A stretch of 64,000 nt of DNA, taken from contig NZ_JAFMOF010000003.1 of NCBI RefSeq assembly GCF_017349075.1, positions 558,001 to 622,000 of the forward strand, read 5' to 3'. The stretch comes from Streptomyces triculaminicus (GTDB lineage: Bacteria > Actinomycetota > Actinomycetes > Streptomycetales > Streptomycetaceae). Position 1 is the first letter of the stretch. Each line of letters starts with the position of its first letter. Below, in pieces: positions 1-9,579 of this stretch. Under the pieces are notes generated by a model. The model searched no databases, was not told where the DNA came from, and worked only from the letters and a program-made list of their open reading frames with translations. Both the position numbers and the translations under genes were made by a program.

Positions 1-3
1 GGC

Positions 4-2832
4 GTGCTCTCCCAGCTTTTCCTCGCCGTGATCTGCGGCGGCTACGCCACGGGCGCCGCCTTGGGCTGGGGCTCGGCCGAGCTCGCCACCACCATGGGCG
101 ACTTCGGCCTGAGCGGCGCCGCCGGCCTCGCCGCCGTCTCCTGCTTCTGGTACGGGCGCACCCGCAGCACCCGCTTCCGGCCCGCCTGGCTGCTGTTCGC
201 CGCCTCCTCCGCGATGGCCGGCTTCGGCAACGCCGTCTGGGGCTGGTACGAGGTCGTGCTGAACCGGCCCGTGCCGAGCCCCTCCCCGGCCGACTTCTGC
301 TTCCTGCTCTTCGCGCCGCCCGCCATCATCGGCCTGCTGGTCCTGGCCCGCCGCCCGGTCACCCGGGCCGGCTGGGTCTGCCTGGGGCTCGACTCCTGGC
401 TCATCGGCGGCTCGCTGCTGACGCTCTCCTGGAGCCTGGCCCTCGCCCACACCGCGCACTTCGCGGGCGAGACCGTCGCCCACGCCGCGCTCTCCCTCGC
501 CTACCCGCTGCTGGACATCGTGCTGGTGTCCATGGTGCTGGCGCTGCACTTCAGGCGCTCCTCGGCCAACCGCTCCGCCATCAACACCGCCATCGCCGCC
601 CTGGCCCTGACCGTCCTGTGCGACGCGCTGTTCACCTCGCCGCTGCTGCGCGACCACTACCGCTCCGGCCAGATCCTCGACGCCGGCTGGTTCGCGGGCT
701 ACCTGCTCATGGCGTACGCGCCCTGGGTGGCCCGCGAGGAGGGCGAGGAGACCCCCGGCAGGCGCCCGCGGCCCCTGCCCGCCTCCAGCCGGCCCATCGC
801 CGGCTCGCTCGCCGCCCTCACCCCCTACCTCGCCGCCGCCGTCTGCACCCTGGGCATCCTCTACAACGTCCTCGACGGCCACCGCGTCGACCGCGTCGTG
901 CTCTTCACCGGCTGCACGGTCGTCCTGGCGCTCGTGGTCCGCCAGGGCATCATGCTGCTCGACAACATCTCCCTCACCCAGGAACTGGCCCAGAAGGAGA
1001 ACCACTTCCGCTCCCTGGTGCAGGGCTCCAGCGACGTCATCATGATCGCCGCGCCCACCGGGATACTGCGCTACGTCAGCCCCGCCGCCGCCGGGGTCTA
1101 CGGCCGTGACGCCGAGGAGCTCGTCGGCTCCGAGCTCGCCTCGCTGATCCACCCCGAGGACCTGGGCCGCGTCGTGCACGAGGTGCGCCGCTTCCTCGCG
1201 GCCCCGCCCGCCGAGGAGCCCACCACCCGCATCGAGTGCCGCTTCCGCTCCGGCGGCGGCGACTGGCTCAACGTGGAGTCCACCGTCAACCGCCACCACG
1301 GCGGGCTGATCTTCAACAGTCGCGACGTCACCGAACGGGTCCGCCTCCAGGCGCAGTTGCAGCACACCGCCGAGCACGACACGCTCACCGACCTGCCCAA
1401 CCGCGCCCTGTTCACCCGGCGCGTCGAGCAGGCCCTCGCCGGCCGCAGAGTCACCGACGCCGGCACCGCCGTGCTCTTCATCGACCTCGACGGCTTCAAG
1501 GCCGTCAACGACACCGTCGGCCACCAGGCCGGCGACGAACTCCTGGTGCAGGCCGCCCGCCGGCTCCAGGACTCGGTACGGGCCGGGGACTCCACCGCCC
1601 GCTTCGGGGGCGACGAGTTCGCCGCGCTCATCATCGGCGACGGCACCCGCGACGCCGCCGCCCGCGAGTACCGCATCCTGGAGATCGCCGACCGGCTCCG
1701 GCTCACCCTCTCCCAGCCCTACCTCGTCGAGGGCGGCACGGAGGTCCGCGTCGCCGCCAGCATCGGCGTCGCCTTCGCCGAGCCCGGCATCACCCCCGGC
1801 ACCCTCATGCGCAACGCCGACCTCGCGATGTACCGCGCCAAGCAGGCCGGAAAGGGCCGCGTGGAGCTCTACGCACCCCAGATGCAGGCCGACGTCGTAC
1901 GCCGCGCGGAGCTGGCCACCCGGCTGCGCACCGCCCTGCACGACGGCGAGTTCGCGCTGCTGCACCAGCCGGTCGTCGAGCTGGCCACCGGCGTCATCAC
2001 CGCCGTCTCCGCGCAGGCCCGGTGGCGCTCGGCCCAGGGCATCCTCTTCACCCCGGACGAGTTCCTGCGGGTGGCCGAGATGGACCGCGGCGACGAGAGC
2101 GCCCGCACTGCCGAGCTCGGCCGCTGGACGCTGGAGAAGGCCGCCGAGCAGGCCGGCCGGCGCCGCCGCGCGGGTCACGCCGTGCCCGTGTACGTACGGC
2201 TGCCCGCCGCCCGGCTGCTCGACAAGTCGCTGCCGCCCAAGGACATCGAGGCGATCGTCCTGCGCCACGCCCTGCCCGCCGGATCGCTCGTCCTGGAGCT
2301 GTCCGGCAGCGACCCGCGCGTCCCGCTGGACGAGCTGGAGCGGCGCCTGGCCTCGCTGCGGCGCTTCGGGGTGCGCATCGCGCTCGACGGCTTCGGCAGC
2401 GGCTACGCCGCCATGAGCGCCCTGCGCCGGCTGCCCATCGACGTCCTCAAGCTCGACCGCGGCCTGGTCGACGGCGTCGTCGAGTCCCCCCGCCTGCACA
2501 AGATCACGGCGGGGCTGCTGCGGATCGCCGGAGATCTCGGCATGCAGTCCGTGGCCGACGGCGTGGACGTCCCCGAGCAGGCCCTCGCCCTGCGGGCCAT
2601 GGGCTGCACCCATGGACAGGGCGCGGCCTTCGCCGGAGCCCTCGACGAGCACCGGCTGCGGCACGCCCTCGAATGCGGTCCGTACGCACTTCCGGGTGAT
2701 CCCCCGAACGGCGGAAACGAGGTGCTCGTCGGGGGTGCGCTGCCCGTACGATCCGGGGCCGTGGGCGGTGCCGGAGCGCTCGCCCATGCTCCATTGCGCT
2801 CAAATAATGAGACGCCCGTCCCACCCACTTGA
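4..2832 (+). CDS. Membrane-anchored PAS-GGDEF-EAL cyclic-di-GMP protein with degenerate EAL
   Basis: A putative diguanylate cyclase at the membrane. Residues 1-320 hold about ten hydrophobic segments, then a PAS domain (about 337-450), GGDEF (about 455-620) and EAL-like (about 630-880) domains. The GGDEF motif (535-539) is intact and has an RAGD inhibitory (I-site) motif at the usual place upstream. The EAL half has lost its signature residues: EAL reads SAQ at 669-671, the metal-binding DD pair reads DG at 795-796, and the usual LTES-like strand reads LSGSD. I infer synthesis or sensing of c-di-GMP rather than hydrolysis. The frame is open to the window edge, so GTG at 4 may be internal and the true start upstream. 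It ends 33 bases before the ilvB leader peptide, and the ilvB promoter probably lies inside its 3' end. Confidence 0.85.
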   Translation: MLSQLFLAVICGGYATGAALGWGSAELATTMGDFGLSGAAGLAAVSCFWYGRTRSTRFRPAWLLFAASSAMAGFGNAVWGWYEVVLNRPVPSPSPADFCFLLFAPPAIIGLLVLARRPVTRAGWVCLGLDSWLIGGSLLTLSWSLALAHTAHFAGETVAHAALSLAYPLLDIVLVSMVLALHFRRSSANRSAINTAIAALALTVLCDALFTSPLLRDHYRSGQILDAGWFAGYLLMAYAPWVAREEGEETPGRRPRPLPASSRPIAGSLAALTPYLAAAVCTLGILYNVLDGHRVDRVVLFTGCTVVLALVVRQGIMLLDNISLTQELAQKENHFRSLVQGSSDVIMIAAPTGILRYVSPAAAGVYGRDAEELVGSELASLIHPEDLGRVVHEVRRFLAAPPAEEPTTRIECRFRSGGGDWLNVESTVNRHHGGLIFNSRDVTERVRLQAQLQHTAEHDTLTDLPNRALFTRRVEQALAGRRVTDAGTAVLFIDLDGFKAVNDTVGHQAGDELLVQAARRLQDSVRAGDSTARFGGDEFAALIIGDGTRDAAAREYRILEIADRLRLTLSQPYLVEGGTEVRVAASIGVAFAEPGITPGTLMRNADLAMYRAKQAGKGRVELYAPQMQADVVRRAELATRLRTALHDGEFALLHQPVVELATGVITAVSAQARWRSAQGILFTPDEFLRVAEMDRGDESARTAELGRWTLEKAAEQAGRRRRAGHAVPVYVRLPAARLLDKSLPPKDIEAIVLRHALPAGSLVLELSGSDPRVPLDELERRLASLRRFGVRIALDGFGSGYAAMSALRRLPIDVLKLDRGLVDGVVESPRLHKITAGLLRIAGDLGMQSVADGVDVPEQALALRAMGCTHGQGAAFAGALDEHRLRHALECGPYALPGDPPNGGNEVLVGGALPVRSGAVGGAGALAHAPLRSNNETPVPPT

Positions 2833-2865
2833 CACTTCAGGTGTGCCGGAGGGAGGGTCGGTCCC

Positions 2866-2907
2866 ATGCGCACCCGAATTCTCGTACTTGGAAAGCGCGT
2901 CGGCTGA
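2866..2907 (+). CDS. ilvB leader peptide MRTRILVLGKRVG
   Basis: A 13-codon open frame preceded by a strong GGAGGGAGGG ribosome site. It contains four consecutive branched-chain residues, Ile-Leu-Val-Leu. It sits directly before a long hairpin and an intrinsic terminator upstream of ilvB, the classical layout of ribosome-mediated attenuation. Leaders of this kind are known for actinobacterial ilvB genes. A possible -10 (AATAAT at 2803-2808) lies in the preceding gene's 3' end, but I found no good -35 for it. Confidence 0.85.
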   Translation: MRTRILVLGKRVG

Positions 2908-2988
2908 AGCAGGCCGCTCACGAAGCCCCTGCTGACCACACCGACGCGCTCCCCTCGCTTGCCTTACGGCACGAGGGGTTTTTTGTTT
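2894..2988 (+). promoter_or_regulatory. ilvB transcription attenuator (pause hairpin plus terminator)
   Basis: Bases 2894-2903 pair perfectly with 2941-2950 (10 bp), with an inner AGCAGG/CCTGCT stem at 2908-2913 and 2927-2932. The 5' arm overlaps the end of the leader peptide, so a ribosome's position would control folding. A terminator follows at once: CCCCTCG (2951-2957) pairs with CGAGGGG (2972-2978), an inner GCC/GGC helix supports it, and T6-G-T3 follows. Starvation for Ile, Leu or Val should stall the ribosome at codons 5-8 and allow read-through. I could not identify the antiterminator pairing. Confidence 0.8.
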
Positions 2989-3041
2989 GCCGAACCTTCT
3001 GCCGAACCGTCGAATCCGAAGCCTTCGAGAAGAGAATGTCG

Positions 3042-4940
3042 ATGACAGAGCAGGCCACCGGGGCCCATCATCCGCAGCCGCGGCCCCGCAGCGGCGCGGC
3101 GCACCAGCAGCCCGCGACCGTCGAGCACGTCACGGGTGCGCAGTCCCTCATCCGCTCGCTCGAGGAGGTGGGTGCCGACATCGTCTTCGGCATCCCCGGC
3201 GGCGCGATCCTCCCCGCCTACGACCCGATGATGGACTCCTCGAAGGTCCGCCACGTCCTCGTCCGCCACGAGCAGGGCGCCGGCCACGCGGCCACCGGCT
3301 ACGCCCAGGCGACCGGCCGGGTCGGCGTCTGCATGGCCACCTCCGGGCCGGGCGCCACCAACCTGGTCACCCCCATCGCCGACGCCCACATGGACTCCGT
3401 CCCGCTGGTCGCCATCACCGGGCAGGTCTCCTCCAAGTCGATCGGCACGGACGCCTTCCAGGAGGCGGACATCTGCGGCATCACCATGCCGATCACCAAG
3501 CACAACTGGCTGGTCACCGACCCCGCCGAGATCCCGCGGACGATCGCCGAGGCCTTCCACGTCGCCTCCACCGGCCGTCCCGGCCCGGTGCTCGTCGACA
3601 TCGCCAAGGACGCCCTGCAGGCCCGGACCACGTTCGTCTGGCCGCCGCACACCGACCTGCCCGGCTACCGGCCGGTCACCAAGCCGCACGCCAAGCAGAT
3701 CCGCGAGGCCGCCAAGCTGATCGCCCAGGCCGAGCGCCCGGTGCTCTATGTCGGAGGCGGCGTGATGAAGGCCAGGGCCACCGCCGAGCTGAAGGTCTTC
3801 GCCGAGCTGACCGGCGCCCCCGTCACCACCACCCTGATGGCGCTGGGCTCGCTGCCCGACAGCCACCCCCAGCACCTGGGCATGCCCGGCATGCACGGCT
3901 CGGTCGCCGCCGTCACCGCGCTGCAGAAGGCCGACCTGATCGTCGCCCTCGGCGCGCGCTTCGACGACCGCGTCACCGGCAGGCTGGACTCCTTCGCCCC
4001 GTACGCCAAGATCGTCCACGCCGACATCGACCCGGCGGAGATCGGCAAGAACCGTGTCGCCGACGTGCCGATCGTGGGCGACGCCCGCGAGGTCATCGCC
4101 GACCTGATCGTCGCCGTCCAGGCGGAACAGGCCGAGGGCCGGGCGGGCGAGGCCGCCCGCACCCGCTACGCGACCTGGTGGACCGACCTCGACCGCTGGC
4201 GCACCACCTACCCCCTGGGCTACGACCAGCCCGAGGACGGCAGCCTCTCCCCGCAGCAGGTCATCCAGCGCATCGGCGAGCTCGCCCCCGCGAACACCAT
4301 CTACACCGCGGGCGTCGGGCAGCACCAGATGTGGGCCGCCCACTTCATCGACTACGAGCAGCCGCGCACCTGGCTCAACTCCGGCGGCGCCGGGACGATG
4401 GGCTACGCCGTGCCCGCCGCGATGGGTGCCAAGGCCGGCATGCCGGACCGTACGGTCTGGGCCATCGACGGCGACGGCTGCTTCCAGATGACCAATCAGG
4501 AACTGGTCACCTGCGCGCTGAACAACATCCCCGTCAAGGTCGCCATCATCAACAACGGCGCCCTGGGCATGGTCCGCCAGTGGCAGACCCTCTTCTACAA
4601 CCAGCGCTACTCCAACACCGTGCTGCACACCGGTGACGGCGTCTCCAACGGCGGCACCGCCACCGGCCCCGGCCAGGAGCCCGCCGGAGGCACCCGGGTG
4701 CCCGACTTCGTCAAGCTCGCCGAGGCCATGGGCTGCGTGGGGCTGCGCTGCGAGGACCCCGCCGAGCTCGACGCCGTGATCGAGCGGGCCAACGCCATCA
4801 ACGACCGCCCGGTCGTGGTCGACTTCATCGTCCACCAGGACGCCATGGTCTGGCCGATGGTCGCCGCCGGCACCTCCAACGACGAGATCCTGGCGGCGCG
4901 CGGCGTCCGGCCGGACTTCGACGGCATCGACGACGACTGA
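3042..4940 (+). CDS. ilvB: Acetolactate synthase large subunit
   Basis: Catalytic subunit of acetohydroxyacid synthase, which joins two pyruvates (valine, leucine) or pyruvate and 2-oxobutyrate (isoleucine) using ThDP, Mg and FAD. The protein is 632 aa. The conserved catalytic Glu is at 77 in HEQGAGHAATGYA, and the ThDP/Mg motif GDGCFQMTNQEL runs on to IINN. The start is ATG 3042 because the purine run GAGAAGAG ends seven bases upstream; an in-frame ATG at 3036 is too close to that run. A 40-residue Pro/Gln-rich N-terminal extension precedes the core, as in other streptomycetes. It is the first gene of ilvBNC and lies behind the attenuator. Confidence 0.96.
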   Translation: MTEQATGAHHPQPRPRSGAAHQQPATVEHVTGAQSLIRSLEEVGADIVFGIPGGAILPAYDPMMDSSKVRHVLVRHEQGAGHAATGYAQATGRVGVCMATSGPGATNLVTPIADAHMDSVPLVAITGQVSSKSIGTDAFQEADICGITMPITKHNWLVTDPAEIPRTIAEAFHVASTGRPGPVLVDIAKDALQARTTFVWPPHTDLPGYRPVTKPHAKQIREAAKLIAQAERPVLYVGGGVMKARATAELKVFAELTGAPVTTTLMALGSLPDSHPQHLGMPGMHGSVAAVTALQKADLIVALGARFDDRVTGRLDSFAPYAKIVHADIDPAEIGKNRVADVPIVGDAREVIADLIVAVQAEQAEGRAGEAARTRYATWWTDLDRWRTTYPLGYDQPEDGSLSPQQVIQRIGELAPANTIYTAGVGQHQMWAAHFIDYEQPRTWLNSGGAGTMGYAVPAAMGAKAGMPDRTVWAIDGDGCFQMTNQELVTCALNNIPVKVAIINNGALGMVRQWQTLFYNQRYSNTVLHTGDGVSNGGTATGPGQEPAGGTRVPDFVKLAEAMGCVGLRCEDPAELDAVIERANAINDRPVVVDFIVHQDAMVWPMVAAGTSNDEILAARGVRPDFDGIDDD

Positions 4941-4972
4941 CCCGCCGCGACGAGAAAGCCGAGAGACCGATC

Positions 4973-5497
4973 ATGACCAAGCACACGCTCTCCGTCCTGG
5001 TGGAGAACACCCCCGGCATCCTCGCCAGAGTCGCCGCACTGTTCTCCCGCCGAGGATTCAACATCGACTCGCTGGCCGTCGGGGTGACCGAGCACCCCGA
5101 CATCTCCCGGATCACGATCGTCGTCAACGTCGAGTCGCTGCCCCTGGAACAGGTCACCAAGCAGCTCAACAAGCTCGTCAACGTGCTGAAGATCGTCGAG
5201 CTGGAGGACAGCGCGGCCATCCAGCGCGAGCTCGTCCTGGTGAAGGTCCGCGCCGACAACGAGACCCGCTCCCAGATCGTCGAGATCGTCCAGCTCTTCC
5301 GCGCCAAGACCGTCGACGTCTCCCCGGAGGCCGTCACCATCGAGGCGACCGGCGGCAGCGACAAGCTGGGCGCGATGCTCAAGATGCTGGAGCCGTTCGG
5401 CATCAAGGAGCTGGTCCAGTCCGGCACGATCGCCATAGGACGAGGCGCCCGCTCGATCACCGACCGCAGCCTGCGCGCCCTGGACCGCTCGGCCTGA
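4973..5497 (+). CDS. ilvN: Acetolactate synthase small regulatory subunit
   Basis: Regulatory subunit (174 aa) that activates IlvB and gives valine feedback inhibition. An N-terminal ACT domain starts directly (TKHTLSVLVENTPGILARV, then RRGFNIDSLAVG), followed by the C-terminal small-subunit domain (about 85-165) ending in GIKELVQSGTIAIGRG. It lies 32 bases behind ilvB with no terminator between, so it is co-transcribed and falls under the same attenuator. Full length for the family. Confidence 0.96.
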   Translation: MTKHTLSVLVENTPGILARVAALFSRRGFNIDSLAVGVTEHPDISRITIVVNVESLPLEQVTKQLNKLVNVLKIVELEDSAAIQRELVLVKVRADNETRSQIVEIVQLFRAKTVDVSPEAVTIEATGGSDKLGAMLKMLEPFGIKELVQSGTIAIGRGARSITDRSLRALDRSA

Positions 5498-5603
5498 CCG
5501 GGCCGCCGCCCCTCGCACCCCGATCCCCCGACCCCTTCCCCCGCCCGCCCGTCATACGGTGGGGCGTACCACCGGACACACCGGAAACAAGGAGAAATTC
5601 CAC

Positions 5604-6605
<1,002 letters not shown>

Positions 6606-6951
6606 TCCGCCCGCGGCATGCGGCCGGACGAACGACGGCACCGGGCCGGGGCGAAGGCCCCGGCCCGGCGCCGTTCCGTCGCGTCCGCCGCCATGTCCAC
6701 CGCCGTGCCCGCCGCCGTGTCCGCCCTTATGTCCGACGTGTCCGGCCACCGCCGGGTGACGTTTGGGCATCGGCACAGGCCGGGGCCGTGTCCACCGATA
6801 CACTGCGGAGCACAACGCGTCAGGCTCACAGCGTCGTGCGTCTTCCACGCGGCTGCCCCCTTCACCGCCTTCGGCCGTCGGGACGGCCGTCCTCCCCGTG
6901 GCCTCACCGGCACGGGCGGGGCCCCACTGGACTAGTGAGGACTGAGACCCT
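6606..6951. other. Intergenic region between ilvC and serA
   Basis: This 346-base stretch has the ilvC terminator at its left end. Further right, 6799-6804 (TACACT) resembles a -10 hexamer, but I found no matching -35 at 16-19 bases. No convincing small gene or leader peptide with amino-acid-specific codons was seen. Confidence 0.5.
6641..6668 (+). terminator. ilvC terminator hairpin
   Basis: A perfect 12-bp stem (CCGGGCCGGGGC with GCCCCGGCCCGG) closes a GAAG tetraloop. There is no T run, which is common for Streptomyces terminators. It lies 35 bases behind the ilvC stop. Confidence 0.7.
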
Positions 6952-8556
6952 GTGAGCATTGCTTCGTCGCGCAAGCCCGTCGTACTCATCGCCGAAGAGC
7001 TCTCGCCCGCCACCGTCGACGCGCTGGGCCCGGACTTCGAGATCCGGCACTGCAACGGCGCCGACCGTGCGGCGCTGCTGCCCGCCGTCGTCGACGCCGA
7101 CGCGATCCTGGTCCGTTCGGCCACCCGGATCGACGCCGAGGCCATCGCGGCCGCCAAGCGGCTGCGGGTCGTCGCCCGCGCGGGCGTCGGCCTGGACAAC
7201 GTCGACGTCTCCGCCGCCACCAAGGCCGGCGTGATGGTCGTCAACGCCCCGACCTCCAACATCATCACCGCCGCCGAGCTCGCCTGCGGCCTGCTCATCG
7301 CCACCGCCCGCAACATCCCGCAGGCCAACTCCGCCCTGAAGAACGGTGAGTGGAAGCGGTCGAAGTACACGGGTGTCGAGCTGTCCGAGAAGACCCTCGG
7401 CGTGGTGGGCCTCGGCCGGATCGGCGTGCTGGTCGCCCAGCGCATGGCGGCGTTCGGCATGAAGATCGTCGCCTACGACCCGTACGTCCAGCCCGCGCGC
7501 GCCGCGCAGATGGGCGTCAAGCTGCTCGCCCTCGACGAACTGCTCGAGGCCGCGGACTTCATCACCGTCCACCTGCCCAAGACCCCCGAGACGCTCGGCC
7601 TCATCGGCGACGAGGCGCTGCACAAGGTCAAGCCCTCGGTCCGCATCGTCAACGCCGCCCGCGGCGGCATCGTCGACGAGGCGGCCCTGGCCGACGCGCT
7701 CAAGGAGGGCCGCGTCGCGGGCGCCGGCCTGGACGTCTACGCCTCCGAGCCGTGCACCGACTCCCCGCTCTTCGAGTTCGACAACGTGGTCGCCACCCCG
7801 CACCTGGGCGCCTCCACGGGCGAGGCCCAGGAGAAGGCGGGCATCGCGGTCGCCAAGTCCGTACGGCTGGCCCTCGCGGGCGAGCTGGTCCCGGACGCGG
7901 TCAACGTCCAGGGCGGCGTGATCGCCGAGGACGTCAAGCCCGCGCTGCCGCTGGCGGAGAAGCTCGGCCGCATCTTCACCGCGCTCGCGGGCGAGGTCGC
8001 GGTCCGGCTCGACGTCGAGGTCTACGGCGAGCTCACCCAGCACGACGTGAAGGTGCTCGAACTCTCCGCGCTCAAGGGCGTGTTCGAGGACGTCGTCGAC
8101 GAGACGGTGTCCTACGTGAACGCCCCGCTGTTCGCCCAGGAGCGCGGCGTCGAGGTCCGCCTCACCACCGGCTCGGAGTCCCCCGACCACCGCAACGTGG
8201 TCACCGTGCGCGGCACCCTCTCCGGCGGCGCCGAGGTCTCCGTCTCCGGCACGCTGGCCGGCCCCAAGCACCTGCAGAAGATCGTCGCCGTCGGCGACCA
8301 CGACGTCGACCTGGCGCTCGCCGACCACATGGCCTTCTTCCGCTACGCCGACCGCCCCGGCGTCGTCGGCACCCTGGGCCGCCTCCTCGGCGAGGCGGGC
8401 ATCAACATCGCGGGCATGCAGGTCTCCCGCACGCTGGAGGGCGGCGAGGCCCTGGTGGCCCTCACCGTCGACGAGTCGGTCCCGGCACCGGTGCTCACCG
8501 AGATCGCCGAGGAGATCGGCGCGGCCTCGGCCCGCGCGGTGAACCTCACGGACTGA
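6952..8556 (+). CDS. serA: D-3-phosphoglycerate dehydrogenase
   Basis: First step of serine synthesis: NAD-dependent oxidation of 3-phosphoglycerate to 3-phosphohydroxypyruvate. At 534 aa it is the long actinobacterial type with three parts: the 2-hydroxyacid dehydrogenase core (1-315; Rossmann GLGRIGVLVAQ, NAARGGIVDEAAL, and the catalytic His in TPHLGAST), an intervening domain (about 320-450), and a C-terminal ACT domain (about 455-530; FFRYADRPGVVGTLGRLLGE) that binds serine. Start is GTG with GAGGA upstream. It is transcribed separately from ilvC, given the hairpin and long gap between them. Confidence 0.95.
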   Translation: MSIASSRKPVVLIAEELSPATVDALGPDFEIRHCNGADRAALLPAVVDADAILVRSATRIDAEAIAAAKRLRVVARAGVGLDNVDVSAATKAGVMVVNAPTSNIITAAELACGLLIATARNIPQANSALKNGEWKRSKYTGVELSEKTLGVVGLGRIGVLVAQRMAAFGMKIVAYDPYVQPARAAQMGVKLLALDELLEAADFITVHLPKTPETLGLIGDEALHKVKPSVRIVNAARGGIVDEAALADALKEGRVAGAGLDVYASEPCTDSPLFEFDNVVATPHLGASTGEAQEKAGIAVAKSVRLALAGELVPDAVNVQGGVIAEDVKPALPLAEKLGRIFTALAGEVAVRLDVEVYGELTQHDVKVLELSALKGVFEDVVDETVSYVNAPLFAQERGVEVRLTTGSESPDHRNVVTVRGTLSGGAEVSVSGTLAGPKHLQKIVAVGDHDVDLALADHMAFFRYADRPGVVGTLGRLLGEAGINIAGMQVSRTLEGGEALVALTVDESVPAPVLTEIAEEIGAASARAVNLTD

Positions 8557-8572
8557 CCCCGCCACGACGCCA

Positions 8573-8614
8573 CCGGGCCCGGCCGCAATCCCAAGGGGAC
8601 GCGGCCGGGCCCGG
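8573..8614 (+). terminator. serA terminator hairpin
   Basis: A perfect 14-bp stem (8573-8586 with 8601-8614). The 14-base loop contains a further TCCC/GGGA helix. It begins 16 bases behind the serA stop and lies between serA and the convergent lipoprotein gene. Confidence 0.75.
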
Positions 8615-8671
8615 CGGCGTTCATGCGGCGTACGGCCCTCAGTCGTCGTCGGCCCCGTGCCGGTCGGCGGG

Positions 8672-9469
8672 CTAGCGCGACGACGGGACGAAGGGGACGA
8701 CGTCATCGCCCCGGGGGATCGTGATCTTCGGGTCGGCGCCGTAGCCCGAGTACTCCTCGACCGTGCGGATCTCGCCCTCGGAGGTCCGCGCGACCTCCTG
8801 GGCCTTGACGACGAGGTCGTCCTCGCCGATCCACAGGTCGATCTCGGCCTTCACCTGGTGGTTCATCTTGCGGTCGCTCGCGAAGTGGTCGCGCACGGCC
8901 TCGCTCATGACGTCGCCCTTGTACTCCTCCATCTCCAGGGGGACGACCGTGCCCTTGAAGTGGGTGGTGGGGCGCCCGTTCACGGTCTCCTCGCCGGCCT
9001 TTTCGAGGTTCTTGGCCGTCGCGAGGGATCCGATCATGTTCGGCAGATGCCCCTCGGACCGCTTCTTGATCTCCGGGTCGACGGGGCGCCGGGCGCCGGC
9101 CGGCGGGTCGTTGTCCATCTTCACCCACTTGTCGCCCGGGGCATCAGCCTTCTCCATGACGTAGAAGGCGTCCGAGGTGCGTAAGGTCCGGCTCGCGCTG
9201 GCGGGCCCGGATCTGTTCCAGTGCTTCACCTCGTCGAGCTCGGGCTTCCGCTGGAAGGCGAGCTCCTCGCGGGAGCTCGGCTCCTGTCCAAAGCCCTCCG
9301 TCCAGCGCTTCGTCCGGTACGAGTTCTGCTGCGTGGTCTTGAGCGCCGTGGCCTTCAGCGCGGCATGCGGGGTGTGCTCGCCGCCCTCGTCCGTGCCGCC
9401 GCAGGCCGTAAGGCTCAGTACGAGTGCGGCCCCTGTGGCCGCGGTGACGCAACTGCGGATCGCCTTCAT
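8672..9469 (-). CDS. Secreted lipoprotein of unknown function
   Basis: A 265-aa protein with a type II signal peptide: basic start MKAIRSC, hydrophobic core and lipobox LTAC, with a Gly-rich stretch behind the lipidated Cys. The rest is hydrophilic, with alternating charged strands, and resembles the LolA/LppX-like beta-sheet lipoproteins that are common in Streptomyces, though I cannot assign a ligand. The start is ATG 9469 because GGCGGAAG precedes it and the signal peptide then begins properly; longer versions add residues that fit no signal peptide. It is convergent with serA and monocistronic. Confidence 0.75.
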   Translation of the reverse strand: MKAIRSCVTAATGAALVLSLTACGGTDEGGEHTPHAALKATALKTTQQNSYRTKRWTEGFGQEPSSREELAFQRKPELDEVKHWNRSGPASASRTLRTSDAFYVMEKADAPGDKWVKMDNDPPAGARRPVDPEIKKRSEGHLPNMIGSLATAKNLEKAGEETVNGRPTTHFKGTVVPLEMEEYKGDVMSEAVRDHFASDRKMNHQVKAEIDLWIGEDDLVVKAQEVARTSEGEIRTVEEYSGYGADPKITIPRGDDVVPFVPSSR

Positions 9470-9579
9470 GGCGTCTTCCGCCCTTCGCGGTAGGTGATGG
9501 ATCGTCACTGAACGTACCCGACCGATCATCCTGTTCTGTGGGCGGGGCCACGCGTCCCGCCCGGCCGTACTCTTCCGTC

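Noticed and set aside
2829..2834. TTGACA as a -35 for ilvB
   Set aside because: No suitable -10 lies 16-19 bases downstream, and the leader ATG is only 32 bases away.
2964..4835. A 623-codon minus-strand frame opposite ilvB
   Set aside because: Same reason; ilvB on the plus strand is unambiguous.
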